This document shows, one piece after another, positions 33,493-44,976 of a DNA stretch of 64,000 nt. The stretch's first letter is position 1, and each line of letters starts with the position of its first letter. The position numbers and the translations under genes are program-made. The DNA is from Harmothoe impar (taxonomy: Eukaryota > Annelida > Polychaeta > Phyllodocida > Polynoidae). Below the pieces are notes generated by a model. The model was not told where the DNA came from. It did not search any database and saw only the letters and a program-made list of their open reading frames with translations. Location: contig OX381714.1 of assembly GCA_947462335.1 (NCBI GenBank), positions 20,122,618 through 20,186,617 on the forward strand. The letters are read 5' to 3'.

Positions 33493-33564
33493 AGCAGAGT
33501 GGCGCAGTGGAAGCGTGCTGGGCCCATAACCCAGAGGTCCGTGGATCGAAACCACGCTCTGCTA
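33493..33564 (+). tRNA. Initiator tRNA-Met (CAT), copy 1
   Basis: A 72-nt tRNA that delivers the first methionine in translation. The acceptor arm AGCAGAG pairs with CTCTGCT, giving the A1-U72 pair of eukaryotic initiators, and discriminator A follows. The anticodon arm CTGGG-CCCATAA-CCCAG has three G-C pairs, anticodon CAT and C33. The T arm GTGG-ATCGAAA-CCAC has the initiator-type A54 and A60. Internal A box (TGGCGCAGTGG) and B box (GGATCGAAACC) are intact, and a TTTT Pol III terminator follows three bases downstream of the gene. There is no intron. Confidence 0.97.
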
Positions 33565-33705
33565 ACGTTTTCTCCATGCCTTAGTCCAACATAGCTCTGA
33601 TGCCAGGTACATTTCCCCGATACCCTAACCGTTTTCTTTTCAGAATGAGTATTCTCTGGAGATTTCCTTTATAGGTGCCTTTATTGTTACATCTAGATTA
33701 AGCCA

Positions 33706-33926
33706 ATAGGGTAGACTGACCTAAAGATAACCACGTACCATGAGATAACCCCCTCAATTTTGTAGTCATTCATTCATGATAAGCTTTGTTTTTGTGTATC
33801 ACAGTACACTTAAAGTGATATTCTTTCCAGAAAAGGACAAATAAGTACAATACCATACACCAATAACTACATAATTAAGGTGGACATCTCATGGTACGTG
33901 GTTATCTTTAGGTCAGTCTACCCTAT
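33706..33926. mobile_element. TA-flanked MITE with 40-bp perfect inverted ends
   Basis: GGGTAGACTGACCTAAAGAT, continuing through ACCACGTACCATGAGA, is repeated exactly in reverse at the other end. TA flanks the GGG/CCC tips on both sides (Tc1/mariner-type target site). It lies just downstream of the first initiator tRNA. Confidence 0.9.
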
Positions 33927-34109
33927 ATTTGACCTGCCAGTCATTACGATGTTCCCTTCTCCAGAGTTTCTGAATCGTATGTAAAAATATTCGTGCACCC
34001 ATACACATAACCATACACAGCACTGCTTGAAGATGACTAGTACCTGGTGTCGTTAAAGAGAGAGAGAATGCAATTAGGGTATTTTAATAATACAAAAGGG
34101 TATATAGGG

Positions 34110-35290
34110 GGTCTGGATGGGGGTCCCCATGTCGCATGTCGATCTTAAAAAATGGCCATGTCGCATGTCAATGTCGCTTAATAATGCCCATGTCCCATGT
34201 CGATTTTAAGAATTGCCCATGTCGCCTGTCACTATGATTTTTGAGCCTCATGTCTCACGTCACTAGACCTCAAGTCAATTGTCGATTTTGAAGACCACAT
34301 CCGGAGGTTTTTAATTGGCAATTTCGCTATTGTAATCAGGTACCTAGGTATGTTAACTGACTTCCTATCTAAAGGTAAATCCTGTAGAGATATATTTATT
34401 CATTTATTACTTGGTTTAGTTGGGGCCAATCCATGAGACCTCATATCCTAAATATCAGTGATTGTGCTGTCCCCAGTGAGAAGCACATGAACTACAGCCC
34501 AAATACCCAATGTGATCTCATATTGGGTGACAACCAACCCAATGGGGAGACCACCCCATATATTTTCTATAGAAACTACATGCATGTGCAAATATTACTT
34601 CAAACCTGGTATTCTTATTACAAGAGGTAAATCAACAAACTAGCACTAGTTTGATGAGAAACCCCTCCTAATCCCTATCTATAAAGGGCCCCAGAAAGTA
34701 CCCTTTCCCTTGGAATCATGGTCACACATGCTAGCCAAAACTGAGGGAGTGGCCCCCCTGTGCCCCTGCAGTGGTCAGTCTGCCTGAAGCACTTACCTCC
34801 CACTGGCCGTCCCTCCCTCCCCCCCCCCCCCCCCCCCCCCCGCCATCACTGAGCACTGGCCCTGATCACTCACCATACTTCAATACAGAGTTTAACAACG
34901 GCAATCCATAAGGTAGTTTCCCTGCAAGCAGGTGGGGGGGGGGATATGTGGGTATAACTACACCCCCCCCCCCCACACACACACACACTCTCTCACACAT
35001 GTACTTAGCAACGGCCTCTCACAGCAGACCATGTACAGCAGTGCCCCCTTGTGCAAAGTTAGGAAAGCACACATTGACCAATTCAGTATTTGGAGGGATT
35101 TACTATTTCTGCTAAAAACACCACTTTATTCACATATTTATGTCACATATACTAAAGGATTATTCAAAACAGTATGTCTGCAGTGGTATATTCTGGTTAT
35201 CTCATATTATTCAAAAACCTCCGGATGTGGTCTTCAAGAAATAGCCATGTCGCCATGTCGAATTTGGTGGTCCATTTCAGTATGGTAGGG
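34110..35290. mobile_element. Probable 1.2-kb inverted-repeat element with CATGTCGCATGTCG motifs
   Basis: A 24-bp perfect inverted pair (GAAGACCACATCCGGAGG core) lies at 34289-34312 and 35213-35236. Outside it on both sides are CATGTCG(C)CATGTCGA-type repeats (34127-34270 and 35245-35262). The interior has poly(C) and CA-rich tracts and no recognisable protein. Confidence 0.5.
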
Positions 35291-35429
35291 TTTTGGCGGC
35301 TATGCGTAGCTCGGACATGGTAACTTCTTCCCTGCTTTAAGTGCTTACATCTAGCACAAATGTGTTGCATCATCCCCTCGGAGATGAGTGGATGGATTGG
35401 AAGCCAATATGAATCTTGTTAGATATGAG

Positions 35430-35501
35430 AGCAGAGTGGCGCAGTGGAAGCGTGCTGGGCCCATAACCCAGAGGTCCGTGGATCGAAACCACGCTCTGCT
35501 A
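35430..35501 (+). tRNA. Initiator tRNA-Met (CAT), copy 2
   Basis: Identical over all 72 positions to the copy at 33493, in the same orientation 1.9 kb away. Outside the gene only about ten bases downstream (ACGTTTTCTC, with the terminator) and three upstream match, so the pair is a local duplicate kept identical by conversion or selection. Confidence 0.97.
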
Positions 35502-36479
35502 ACGTTTTCTCAATGGCACCACATTAAATCAATTAAACATCAACAACTTCAGTCCATAATGTCAGGGTTTTGGGCCTCTCAAATTAAAAAAGGAAATCAT
35601 GCAAAAATGGACTAAATTACATATGCAAAGCATTGCACGGTGCGTCAAAATGGCCAAATTCAAGGTATGACATCATCTTATTAAATGTGTTACTGTATGT
35701 CTAGTGTGTAACTGTGCACAATTGCAAGGAACTAAGAAATTTGAGAAAATGCCAAAAATATCACTTATCGATACATCATATTCAACGTGCTCTAAAATGC
35801 ACGATTCCTTTCAACCATTCAACCTATACGCATTCAACCTATATGTGACAAAACGTGGGAAAACGTGACATTAAGGGAAAACATCTTTATTTAAGTTCAT
35901 GTCTTGAGCTACAATTTGATGCTTCAAGCATCAAAATATTTGATATAGTTGCTGAGAAATGACATGTCAAACATGGGATGGTAGGGTCAAGTAGGAATTC
36001 ACAATAGACTGCAATTCAATCACATATTAATCTATTTTCAAATAATCCATATAAATCATAATTATTACCAATAAATGCATATTATTGTACATAGATTTGG
36101 ATCTGGTAGGAATATTGGCATTCTGTTTTCAGTTCTGAAATCCTCATGGATTGAGAAATTGGATAGGGGTAATTATTTTCCAAAGGAATGAATTGGTGGT
36201 CGCCATGGCAACCAAATGTCAATAAATGGGCTAAACATGGCTAAAAAAGATTTTTTTACATTCCAAATAAGACCAATAATTATTAAGAAAATAGAATTTT
36301 GATAATAGCTTCAAAAGATTCCTCAGGAAAAGTTAATCTAAGGTCTTTTCTCTTAAGTATTCATATTTTTAGCTATATTTCCTGAAATATCACGTTTAGA
36401 GTATTTATGGCTATGCCCCCTAATGTTACAATTTCCAAGGTTTCGTCACAAATATATGTGCATAGACATGCGCAGTAGG

Positions 36480-37230
36480 TTCATTCTGAACAATTAGGTC
36501 GAGTAACCTAATATACTGATTGTTTCTATTTATATGGGAGCTACGGTGGGCAAACAAAGCACTGGACTGTAAAAGGTAGGTATATGCACCATGAATCAAT
36601 CTGGTATAACTTACATAAATAGCTAGGTGTGTCCTAAAATGGGAAAATATAGGCACATACATGTAAGATATATCTTGTATGGTGATAGCTTTAGATCATC
36701 ATAAGGCAGGGGCAATATTAATTAAATGGGAAGTTTATAATAATATCCCTGTTGTGTGGCTATCGTCGTGAGGTTACCTAAGCACGTGTTGGCTCGACCT
36801 ATAGGTCGAGTTACATATAATGATTGTTTCGATTTATATGGGAGGAGCGGTGGGCAAACAAACCACTTGACTGTGACATTTAGGTAGGGTGACTCCGAAT
36901 CAGGCAGTTATATATGGATAAAGATAGATATACATTCATCATGAGGTACACATGATCACATAGATTTAATACAATGCATTTTAAAGTGAAACCTGTAGAT
37001 CACCAATTGCCAGATACAATTAAAGATAGAGTTAGATGTAATGAACCTGGTGTGTTGCTATTATGGTGAGGTTACCTAACACAGTGTACTGCTTGTTTGC
37101 CCACACTGTGATGTAGCACACCTGTATATGTAACTCGACCTATAGCAGAGGTTAGAGTTGTAGATTGCACCCAATAATAGAACAGTGGGGGGCAAACAAA
37201 AGCCACGTGTCTGGTTCCTGTATAGGGTAT
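36480..37230. repeat. Diverged tandem repeats, period about 300-350 bp
   Basis: The order GATTGTTTC..TTTATATGGGAG, GGTGGGCAAACAAA, CTGTGAGGTTACCTAA-like and CGACCTATAGG recurs at about 36510, 36820 and 37150 with many differences. CTCGACCTATAGGTCGAG at 36793-36810 is a perfect palindrome. Confidence 0.6.
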
Positions 37231-37540
37231 ATGAACCATATCTCACACAGTGACGGCCACATAAATACATTCTAAATCATAATAAAATAAATATACGTTC
37301 CAGTGCTCACTTGTATATACAGAGTAAAAAGTACAGACTATCCTGGTTGTAGATGATCTACGGATCACTAACTAGCCTTGATCCTACAAACACAATTACG
37401 ACTTTGGCCTAATCAATTCTCTATTCTAGCTTTAGGTCTGACCTAAGGTTTACACTCTCTGTGTCGACTGATCAAAGCTGATAGCAAAGGTATATTGAAA
37501 TAAACTAGCCGTGAACACAAAGTGATTACAGCCCAGACTC

Positions 37541-37761
37541 CACAGGGGCGACACAGGTACCTGCGAAACATGGCGATCTTTTTAATGTTTTTTTTGGCAC
37601 ATTTCGCCCAAATTCGCCCCATTTCGCGGCAGTGTCGCCCTGATTGTTGCCCTGTTCCTGGCGACACTCAGGGCGACACTGCAGCGAAATGAAGCGAAAT
37701 GCACCAGAACAAAATACTGAAAAGATCGCCATGTTTCGCAGGTGACTGTGTCACCCTAGTG
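37541..37761. mobile_element. MITE with GCGAAACATGGCGATCTTTT arms
   Basis: CCTGCGAAACATGGCGATCT at the left is mirrored at 37720-37743. Outer tips CACAGGGGCGACACAG and CACTAGGGTGACACAG. The right tip begins CACTA, but no clear target duplication is seen. The interior repeats GCGACACT/AGTGTCGC and TTTCGC phrases. Confidence 0.8.
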
Positions 37762-38070
37762 GTGTCTGAGGGGGGTTCATTAGGCCAGGGAGGCGCCTTT
37801 TGGCATACCTCCACCGTCACCGTTGCAGGGACGCCGAGGCGCGCGCCCAATATTGCCTAATTAACACACAGCTGGTCGTATGGCCCGGTCTTATGGGTTC
37901 TGGGTTGAGTACACGGTCCGTGCTTTATGAGGATGGGAGGAGTGGGGCTGTGGCCCCATGTCCTGTCATTAGACACCATCTGTGTAGAGTTCCTAATTAA
38001 TTAGGCAGTCCTACAGACTGGGCAGAGTTCAACTATTTAGGTAACCTCCCCTGGTAGAAACTGACCCCAA

Positions 38071-38264
38071 TCAACCTTTTAAGGACTGCATAGTGCTTTA
38101 GTGTGCTAGTCATCATGACGCGTGGATGACGAGTAGCTCTTTCCATAGGGTTTGCATGATGCATTCATGTAGCCCTGACGAGTGACTCCGACTGATTGAT
38201 TTCATGCATCGTGACCATGAAATGAATAATGAATTAAAAACATATGCTGCCCTTAAAGGGTTAA
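38071..38264. mobile_element. TTAA fold-back MITE, CCCTTTAAGG family
   Basis: Left CAACCTTTTAAGGACTGCAT and right CTGCCCTTAAAGGGTTAA with ATGCATTCATG/CATCGTGAC interior arms. Confidence 0.75.
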
Positions 38265-38639
38265 CATCAAACGCATGCTCTTACACCACCTGGCGGAACG
38301 TGTGCGTACCACACGTGACGGTATGTCATGACGTCAGAGGACGTCGTTGTCGACAGGGGTCACTAATGTACGTCATGTCAACAACTCTGGAAGAAGTGGG
38401 CTGGTATTATAAACATAGACATTATCACTGGTATTAATTTTCGCGGATTTGCTAATAATGTAAAATCTCATGCGGATTTAAAACCGCTGATTTTGAATAT
38501 ATAGTTGAACAATTATATAAAAAAGATATTTGAGCTGTACATGACTATTAACATGATGATTATCCGCCAAAATATGTACAGCGTGAGATAAAATATGTTT
38601 ACAGTATCCCCACTGCTCCCCCACCTGCTCCCCCGCTCA

Positions 38640-38882
38640 TGGATTGATGACTGTCTACAACTATTCATTGTTGATATTCAGTAGTCATAAGTACCCTGTG
38701 TGTAATCCACTTTTTCGCTGCCCATCAAATTGTATAATGTATATGTTTGTGTATCGTATCTGCGGAAGGTCGGTATTTGACTTGATTGTATGTATGATGA
38801 TCTATTGGCTCTTTTTGAAAGACGTGATACATTTTGCGAAATTGAAGTCAATAAAAAACTACCAAACTCAAACTCAAACTCA
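38640..38882 (+). mobile_element. Probable 3' fragment of a second non-LTR element
   Basis: Ends with AATAAAAAACTACC and then three to four AAACTC units, the same tail type as the retrotransposon at 23.4-25.2 kb but on the opposite strand. No coding sequence remains. Only the tail supports the call; the 5' limit is a guess. Confidence 0.4.
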
Positions 38883-39152
38883 CTCGTCAGAAATACAAGG
38901 GAGGCTGAGACAGGATTGATATGATTGTCTGGCAGGTATACCAGTAGGCATCGTATGTGAGGCGTGAATATGTGACCAATAACTATTAATATGTTGTGTC
39001 TCCTTTCTTATTGAAATATAATATCAGGTGGTCCAAGTATTATAACGTTTATCTCATATTTATACAGTTTAATATAACATACACACTTTCAGAAAGAATA
39101 GTCCCCCATGCACAGGGAGCACTTAACTGTTCACTGTCAAAGTGTTCTCCAA

Positions 39153-39158
<6 letters not shown>

Positions 39159-39235
<77 letters not shown>
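39159..39235. repeat. (TA)n microsatellite
   Basis: About 38 TA units. Open frames reading YIYIYI here are artefacts. Confidence 0.98.
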
Positions 39236-39240
<5 letters not shown>

Positions 39241-39612
39241 CTATTTGAACGATACTACTCTTGTGAATCTCTTGATATGTAATGTTTGCAAATATAGCTA
39301 TTACAGACAATGTTATGGGGATTCTTCTAAAACCAATGTAAATACAACCATATTGTGAAAAGTCACCCCTTCTTGATGCGTGGGTATATAAGAACTGATT
39401 CACACCATGCGTCCCATGACTGCACAAATCACGTCCAATATAAGTAAATGCTGTCTACCACAGCCCTGGGTCATTAGGTCTTACTTCTTCCCCGAGGCCT
39501 CATCAGATTGGCCGGATCGTTGGATGCACAGATTTCCCTAGGGACAATTCTATGTGGGTGTCACGATGCAAATTGATTAGGATAGGACTGTATCTCACAT
39601 CACGCCAAAAGG

Positions 39613-39734
39613 GTACAGCAGTGGGGGTCTGCAAAAAGCTGTGTGGGTCTGCATACAGCAGTGGGGGTCGGTATGAAGCAGTGGGGGTGTGCATGAAGCA
39701 GTGGGGGTGTGCATGCAGCAGTGGGGGTCTGCAC
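39613..39734. repeat. Minisatellite, left part (about 18-19-bp unit GCAGTGGGGGTCTGCAT)
   Basis: Six to seven units. The same repeat in the same orientation resumes at 40698. The intervening 960 bp has inverted ends, so it is probably an insertion. Confidence 0.85.
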
Positions 39735-40697
39735 GAATACAGAGAGAAGTAAAGGCGTCGCCATGACTGTTTTACATTAGTCAACTCTAGCTAACTCTGG
39801 TGGAGGGGTCACAGCTACTCCAGTCATACCCCTTGAATGTTGACTAATTGACTCTCCCTCTTGACTCAGTGCAGAGTCAAGTACAGTTCACTCTGCCCAC
39901 AGCAGTCATTTGTAGTTTGACCCTTCATAAAGAGTCAAATAAAAAATGTGTTGACTCTGATAGTAGCTGCATATGAAACCACCTGGTGGGGCAACCAAGA
40001 CTAATTTGGTACCAGTGACAACCACAAGGCAGAGCCACAAATTTTAATGTAGATAATTGTTACATGCCACACAGTTCTGATTCTTTATAGATCCAGTATG
40101 TCTAAATAGTGTGGTTTAATGATGTCGATGGAGGAGCTTTCCAGTTAACTAACCTGAATCAAATGTGATGAAAAAATATACAATACATTTCAAGAACATC
40201 AACAGTATAGAGCTCAGTCATCATATTTGTTGGTATGAGGAATAAAGATAAGGCTGGGCACTAACTGTGTGAGATATAATGTGTAGTACTGCTAACTACT
40301 TCATATAGATCTGATATTGGCATCTAATATGTGGCCAATGGTCTGTAGAATGTAGTGTGAGGCAGATATAACTTAGCCCTCTCACACAGGGAGAAGTGGT
40401 GGACATGATAACATGTCCTGTTATTGACCTGTCTTGGGCAATAACCACTTCACCTACTCACTTCTCTTACAGGCCTCACCTTGCCTGCCCACTAATTATA
40501 CACACATGTTGCCCCACTCTACCCTTTAAGTACAGGATCCACCTTACCTGCAGGCCACTCAGTATGAGGGGTCAATTGCTGTTGGCTCTTCAGGAACGGA
40601 GAGTCCAACTTATTTGACTCTCCTCTACAGGTGTCATGTGGGAGACAAACTGCAACTCTGGCTCTCAGAGTCGTGGCGACTCCTTTACTTCTCTCTG
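39735..40697. mobile_element. 0.96-kb DNA element inserted in a minisatellite
   Basis: ACAGAGAGAAGTAAAGG, continuing through GTCGCCATGACT at the left, is mirrored by AGTCGTGGCGACTCCTTTAC and TTCTCTCTGT at 40668-40697. The tips resemble those of the GAAGTAG MITE family (AGAGAGAAG), and the interior has GTCAACTC/GACTCT phrases like that family. No transposase is seen. Confidence 0.75.
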
Positions 40698-41063
40698 TGA
40701 AGCTGTGGGGTCTGCATGCAGCAGTGGGAGTCTGCAGTCAGCAGTGGGGGTCTGCATGCAGCAGTGGGGGTCTGCATGCAGCAGTGGGGTCTGCATGTAG
40801 CAGTGGAGGTCTGCAGGCAGCAGTGGGGGTCTGCATGCAGCAGTGGGGGTCTGCATGCAGCAGTGGGGGTCTGCAGACAGCAGTGGGTGTGTGCATGAAT
40901 CAGTGTGGGTCTGCAGGCAGCAGTGGGTGTCTGTATGCAGCAGTGGGTGTGTGCATGAAGCAGTGGGGGTCTGTATGCAGCAGTGGGGGTCTACATACAG
41001 CTCTGGGGATCTGCATACAACAGTGAGGGTATGCATGCAGCAATTGGGGTCTACAGGCAGCTG
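40698..41063. repeat. Minisatellite, right part (about 19 copies)
   Basis: Units of 18-19 bp built on GCAGTGGGGGTCTGCATGCA, with variants (GTGTGCATGAA, GTCTGTATGCA). The long overlapping open frames on both strands, with SSGGLHAAVGVCMQQ-like repeats, are created by the array. Confidence 0.95.
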
Positions 41064-43110
41064 TGCTTTCCCACAGTGTATTGTCATTATACATAATATG
41101 TATTGTAAGATGGCAGTGTATATATCATACACAATAAGATGACAGTATATATACACTATTGAATAAGAGCAAAATTTAATTTGAGTGTAAAATCACAGTA
41201 GTTACTTTGTACTGTATTGCGAGATGGACAAAGAGTGAGCTGCTAAAACCAATTAGGACACTCCATGGCCTGATGGTCTCTAGGGCAAGGGCAGACAGGG
41301 GGAATGTGGTACAGGCGTGACTTCCATTCTAGCTGCCAGTGTCTTCATTAAGCTAGATTATACAGGTTTACCCTAGGAGCAGCTCCTAAACAGCTCTGAC
41401 AGCAACTCACACTGATCAGCTCAATACTGTCAGGGTGGGCAGCATTCTAGGAGACCACAATACAAGTTTAGTCAGCAGTCATCATATGAAAACATATTTT
41501 GCAGAATCTTTCAGTTAGTTCAAAAGGGTATACCCGATTTTTCCTCAAATTCTAAATCTTATTTTAATGTGTTTCAAACACTGCACTAGTATGATATTTA
41601 GAGAATATGGGTTAATGTCATCAATATGTATTAATAGGTCGGAAAGAGGTCCAATGTAGCCCAACCATGAGTTTTTCTATTGTATTTTCAATGAGGGGGA
41701 TAAAAGCGTACACACTTTCATTCCAAAGGGATCATAATAGTATATTATACTAGTATTTTGGGGAATAAAATCAAACATGAGCAAAATCGGATCAATGCAA
41801 ATGTAAGGTAAAGAGCATGATACTTGTGCAGTCAAGTCAGAACATCTTTCAGTTGCTTTTACAATTATTATTTAAATACATTGTCATGTGCAACCCCAGG
41901 ATAAATGTGATTGGTTTTGAATACCCCATCACTGTAAACATTTTTAATTCTCAAGGTTTTGATTCAGTATTTGTCCAAGATAATTCCTTATAGTAATCTG
42001 TTTGTTATCCATGAAGAAGAAACCAACCCCTATCCATTAGGCCCCTATAGCTTTTTGGTATTAATACCGAGCAATGTATACGTAGAATGACGCTCATTGT
42101 GAACTGGAGAACATAGTCACTCGAATCTTCCCTATGCCGCCCATATAAAGGCAGTGCACATACAATAACCATAGCCACACAGCCCTGCCATACCTAAATC
42201 GATACGCTCACTTTTTGGCCTTGGTAGGCTAGAGCAGTGGTGTCCAGGGGCCAAAGGTTTACCGCCCGGGTTTACCGTTCACATTCCATCCCAAATCTCC
42301 TCCGACCAAGTGTAATGCCTCCCCTCCCTCCCACCTCCCCACCCCCCGGGCCAGGGCCACTAACTGCACAAGCAAGAAGCTTGTGAGCAACTCAGAACTT
42401 AGGCTCTTCAACTATTTATATCTTATTAGATATTATTAGCACCTGTCACCATACCTTTAAACTACGATGAGGAATATGTTCTGAAATATTCAAATCAATA
42501 TCCATCATAGATCTGAAATTACCCAAGGACTTGATCGGTCCAAAGGAGAACCTGTTTATGTATTTACACAGGGAATGATTGACACATGATATATGCTAGT
42601 AATTACATAAGGCATTATTAATTAAGTTAATTGTGTCACCTTCCCCCATTCCGTCGCATTTGACAATTGTCAGCATACATTCTCTAAACTATTGGCTGGA
42701 GCAAACAATGATACAATGTTGTCATTTGCTCTCTCGGTTTTGCCATCATTGGACAAACTTTTGTGGCAACTTAGTCCATCAGTCCAGGAGGAATTCATCT
42801 CTCTGATGAACATAGGTTTAGATTACCATGTCTAATTCTATTCTAAAGAGATACAAGTTAGAGGTAGGCAGAGCTCAAATGATTAGCTCATCTACTTTTT
42901 GCTCTCCCCCAATAAAAATTGGTTCCCTCATATATGGGCTGTAACACAATATAGTTTTAGGTTTGGTGGTTTGAGTTTAAAATACGGTTTTGGCAAACCA
43001 AACATTAAATACTGTAAGCTTTTTATAGACACAATAGGAAGAACACAAATAATAATCAGTCAGAACAATAATATCTTACAATAAGTATGTGAGTGGACCT
43101 AGTAATTATC
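41064..43110. other. Noncoding, no recognised feature
   Basis: No exon-like frame with splice sites, RNA gene or repeat array recognised. Confidence 0.5.
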
Positions 43111-43126
43111 TTGCATGGATTGTCAA

Positions 43127-43335
43127 AAGGGAGTCCAGGTTTCCCCCGGAATGACTCTCATCTCTAGGGAGCCCTGCTCCTTATGTGACTCCCTCAGGTG
43201 AATCAGGGAGCTATTTGACTCCCCTAGGTCAGTCAGGGAGTCACCTAGCCTCCCTTAGACAGTCTGGGCTCCGCTCCTTTCTGGAGGCAGCCTGGACTCC
43301 CTTTTGATGCTGTTTCCTTTCTCTGTGTACATAAC
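43127..43335. mobile_element. Relative of GAAGTAG MITE family
   Basis: AAAGGGAGTCCAGG at the left is mirrored by CCTGGACTCCCTTTT at the right, with many GACTCCC/GGGAGTC phrases between and a CTCTGTGTAC tip. Confidence 0.6.
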
Positions 43336-43380
43336 ATAGAAACGTGAATGACAATGCTGGTTTGCGGAGGACAACTAATC

Positions 43381-43435
43381 ATGGCTAACTGTCGGATCCG
43401 GGTCATCCTCATCTACTCCTTGTCGGTCATCCAAG
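43381..43435 (+). CDS. Possible first exon with signal peptide
   Basis: ATG opens 18 codons (MANCRIRVILIYSLSVIQ) followed by CCAAG|GTTAGG, phase 1. A short charged start, a hydrophobic core and a phase-1 donor right at the end are typical of animal signal-peptide exons. No downstream exon joins convincingly in phase, so this may be chance. Confidence 0.35.
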
Positions 43436-44172
43436 GTTAGGTTCTTTTTAAAAGTTTGATATCAGCTCAAATTTGAATATTTGAATGCATACTTCACTTA
43501 TAAATTGATTCCGCTGTTTTTCATGCATTCCACTAAATTCTTAATCCCTCCTTAATTCAAGATTGATGTCTAGATAAAATGTAATCATTTTGATGAATTG
43601 TATTTTGTCTATTTTTTTTCTCTGGCCCTCACCATTTGCTGTATGGTTGCTCCACCCTGAATTATTGAACATATCAGAGAAAAAGTGGTCAGCAAATCTG
43701 AAAATTATGAGAAGGTCTAGGCCAACCACCAGCTTGCCCACCAGTATCTTATATTCACCTGCGGCCTTTCAAGTCTAAATAGCCCAGGCCTAACGAAATA
43801 AGAAGTTTTCGCTTTCAGATATAACCAAAACAAGTCAGTTGTTGTTGAGGGGAGACTCTCCATGTCGCCATGGCAATTTTCTTTTTCATCATTCGGATTT
43901 TCCTTTGTAAATATTTCGTGATTGCTCTTGAAATAGATTTTCTCTTGACTTGCAGACCGTAGACATAGTTTTCCTGTAGTGGCTTGCACATTTATCTTTC
44001 TCATCACCATATTCAATGAATCTTTACATTTCTTTTAATAATTGACTTTGAAATACTAAAGAATACTGAGAGGGCACCCAGGAATTGAATCATGGAATTT
44101 CCTATTATTTAGTTTGACTCACAGTGTGTAAACAATCCACAGCCATGAAGGCAAATCAGTGGTAACCACATA

Positions 44173-44332
44173 AGGGACTACTCCTTCTTAAACAAGCAGT
44201 GGGGGTGGGAGATATTTTTGAGCCCCCCCCCCCCCCCCACACACACACAGTCAAGGGGCCGACATTATTTATCCCCCCCCCCCCCCACAATGCCACTAAC
44301 CCCCCGCCCCCTGTTAAAACTGAGCACTCCCT
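44173..44332. mobile_element. MITE with AGGGAGTGGTCATTTT-type ends, copy 2
   Basis: AGGGACTACTCCTTCTTAAA at the left and the mirror of AGGGAGTGCTCAGTTTTAAC at the right. Contains poly(C) tracts like copy 1 at 32578. Confidence 0.65.
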
Positions 44333-44388
44333 AATATCCACATAACCAGAACACACCGTTAGTACTGACGCCTCTCCTCCCCACTCAG

Positions 44389-44976
44389 CCTGTGCTGTGC
44401 TGTGATTGGCGGACGCGACTGGTTCCGGGGCAGGGTCAGGCCGGTTTGTTGTTGTCTGTGTGCGGGGTGGCAGTGCGCGTGCAGCAAGACGGCAGGAGGA
44501 GGTAGGGACTGGAGACTAGTCTCCCACAACCTCCCCTCTCACTCACTCCCCTCCTGTGTCACCACAGCAGCTACAAGCGTCAGGCGGCCTGTCGCTACTC
44601 ACAGTTACACCTATTCTCCTTCCGACTCCACAGGAATGTTTTAGGCTTACCACGCCCGTGTGGAGAGAGACTAGAGGGAGAACGCTATTCACACTATTAT
44701 TCAAACAGAGCTGGGGAGGCCCAGACTCAGAGAGGGCAGGATCCCTCCTGAGTCCTGGGTGGCGCTTATACTACTAGTCCCAGCACAGTATACGCTGGAG
44801 GAGAGCAGGGACTGCAGCTGGTACTACTACTCCTGCTGCTGCAGGTCCGTCTGGGGATACTTTACGTGTGGAGAGCTGCCTACACCACAGGAGGAAAGCC
44901 TACCTGGCCAACACACCACACTGGCCCTTACTCCAGGGTGGAGGGAGGAGCGATAATCCCATCAGCTGATCAGCAG
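44389..44976 (+). other. GC-rich exon-like block, gene content unclear
   Basis: Between an acceptor-like CTCCTCCCCACTCAG and a donor-like CAGCAG|GTAGGT the base composition jumps to GC-rich. Several overlapping frames look protein-like in pieces (for example ACRYSQLHLFSFRLHRNV at 44590-44640 and CSWYYYSCCCRSVWGY at about 44810), but none runs the whole length. It could be a decayed gene, untranslated exon or CpG-rich promoter. Another hydrophobic stretch (SVLLLTLLLLLGIT) with donor ACAG|GTAAGA sits at 45072-45115. Confidence 0.3.

Noticed and set aside
40631..41156. Long cysteine/glycine repeat proteins on both strands (131 and 163 codons)
   Set aside because: They come from the 18-19-bp minisatellite; no start context, splice sites or domain.
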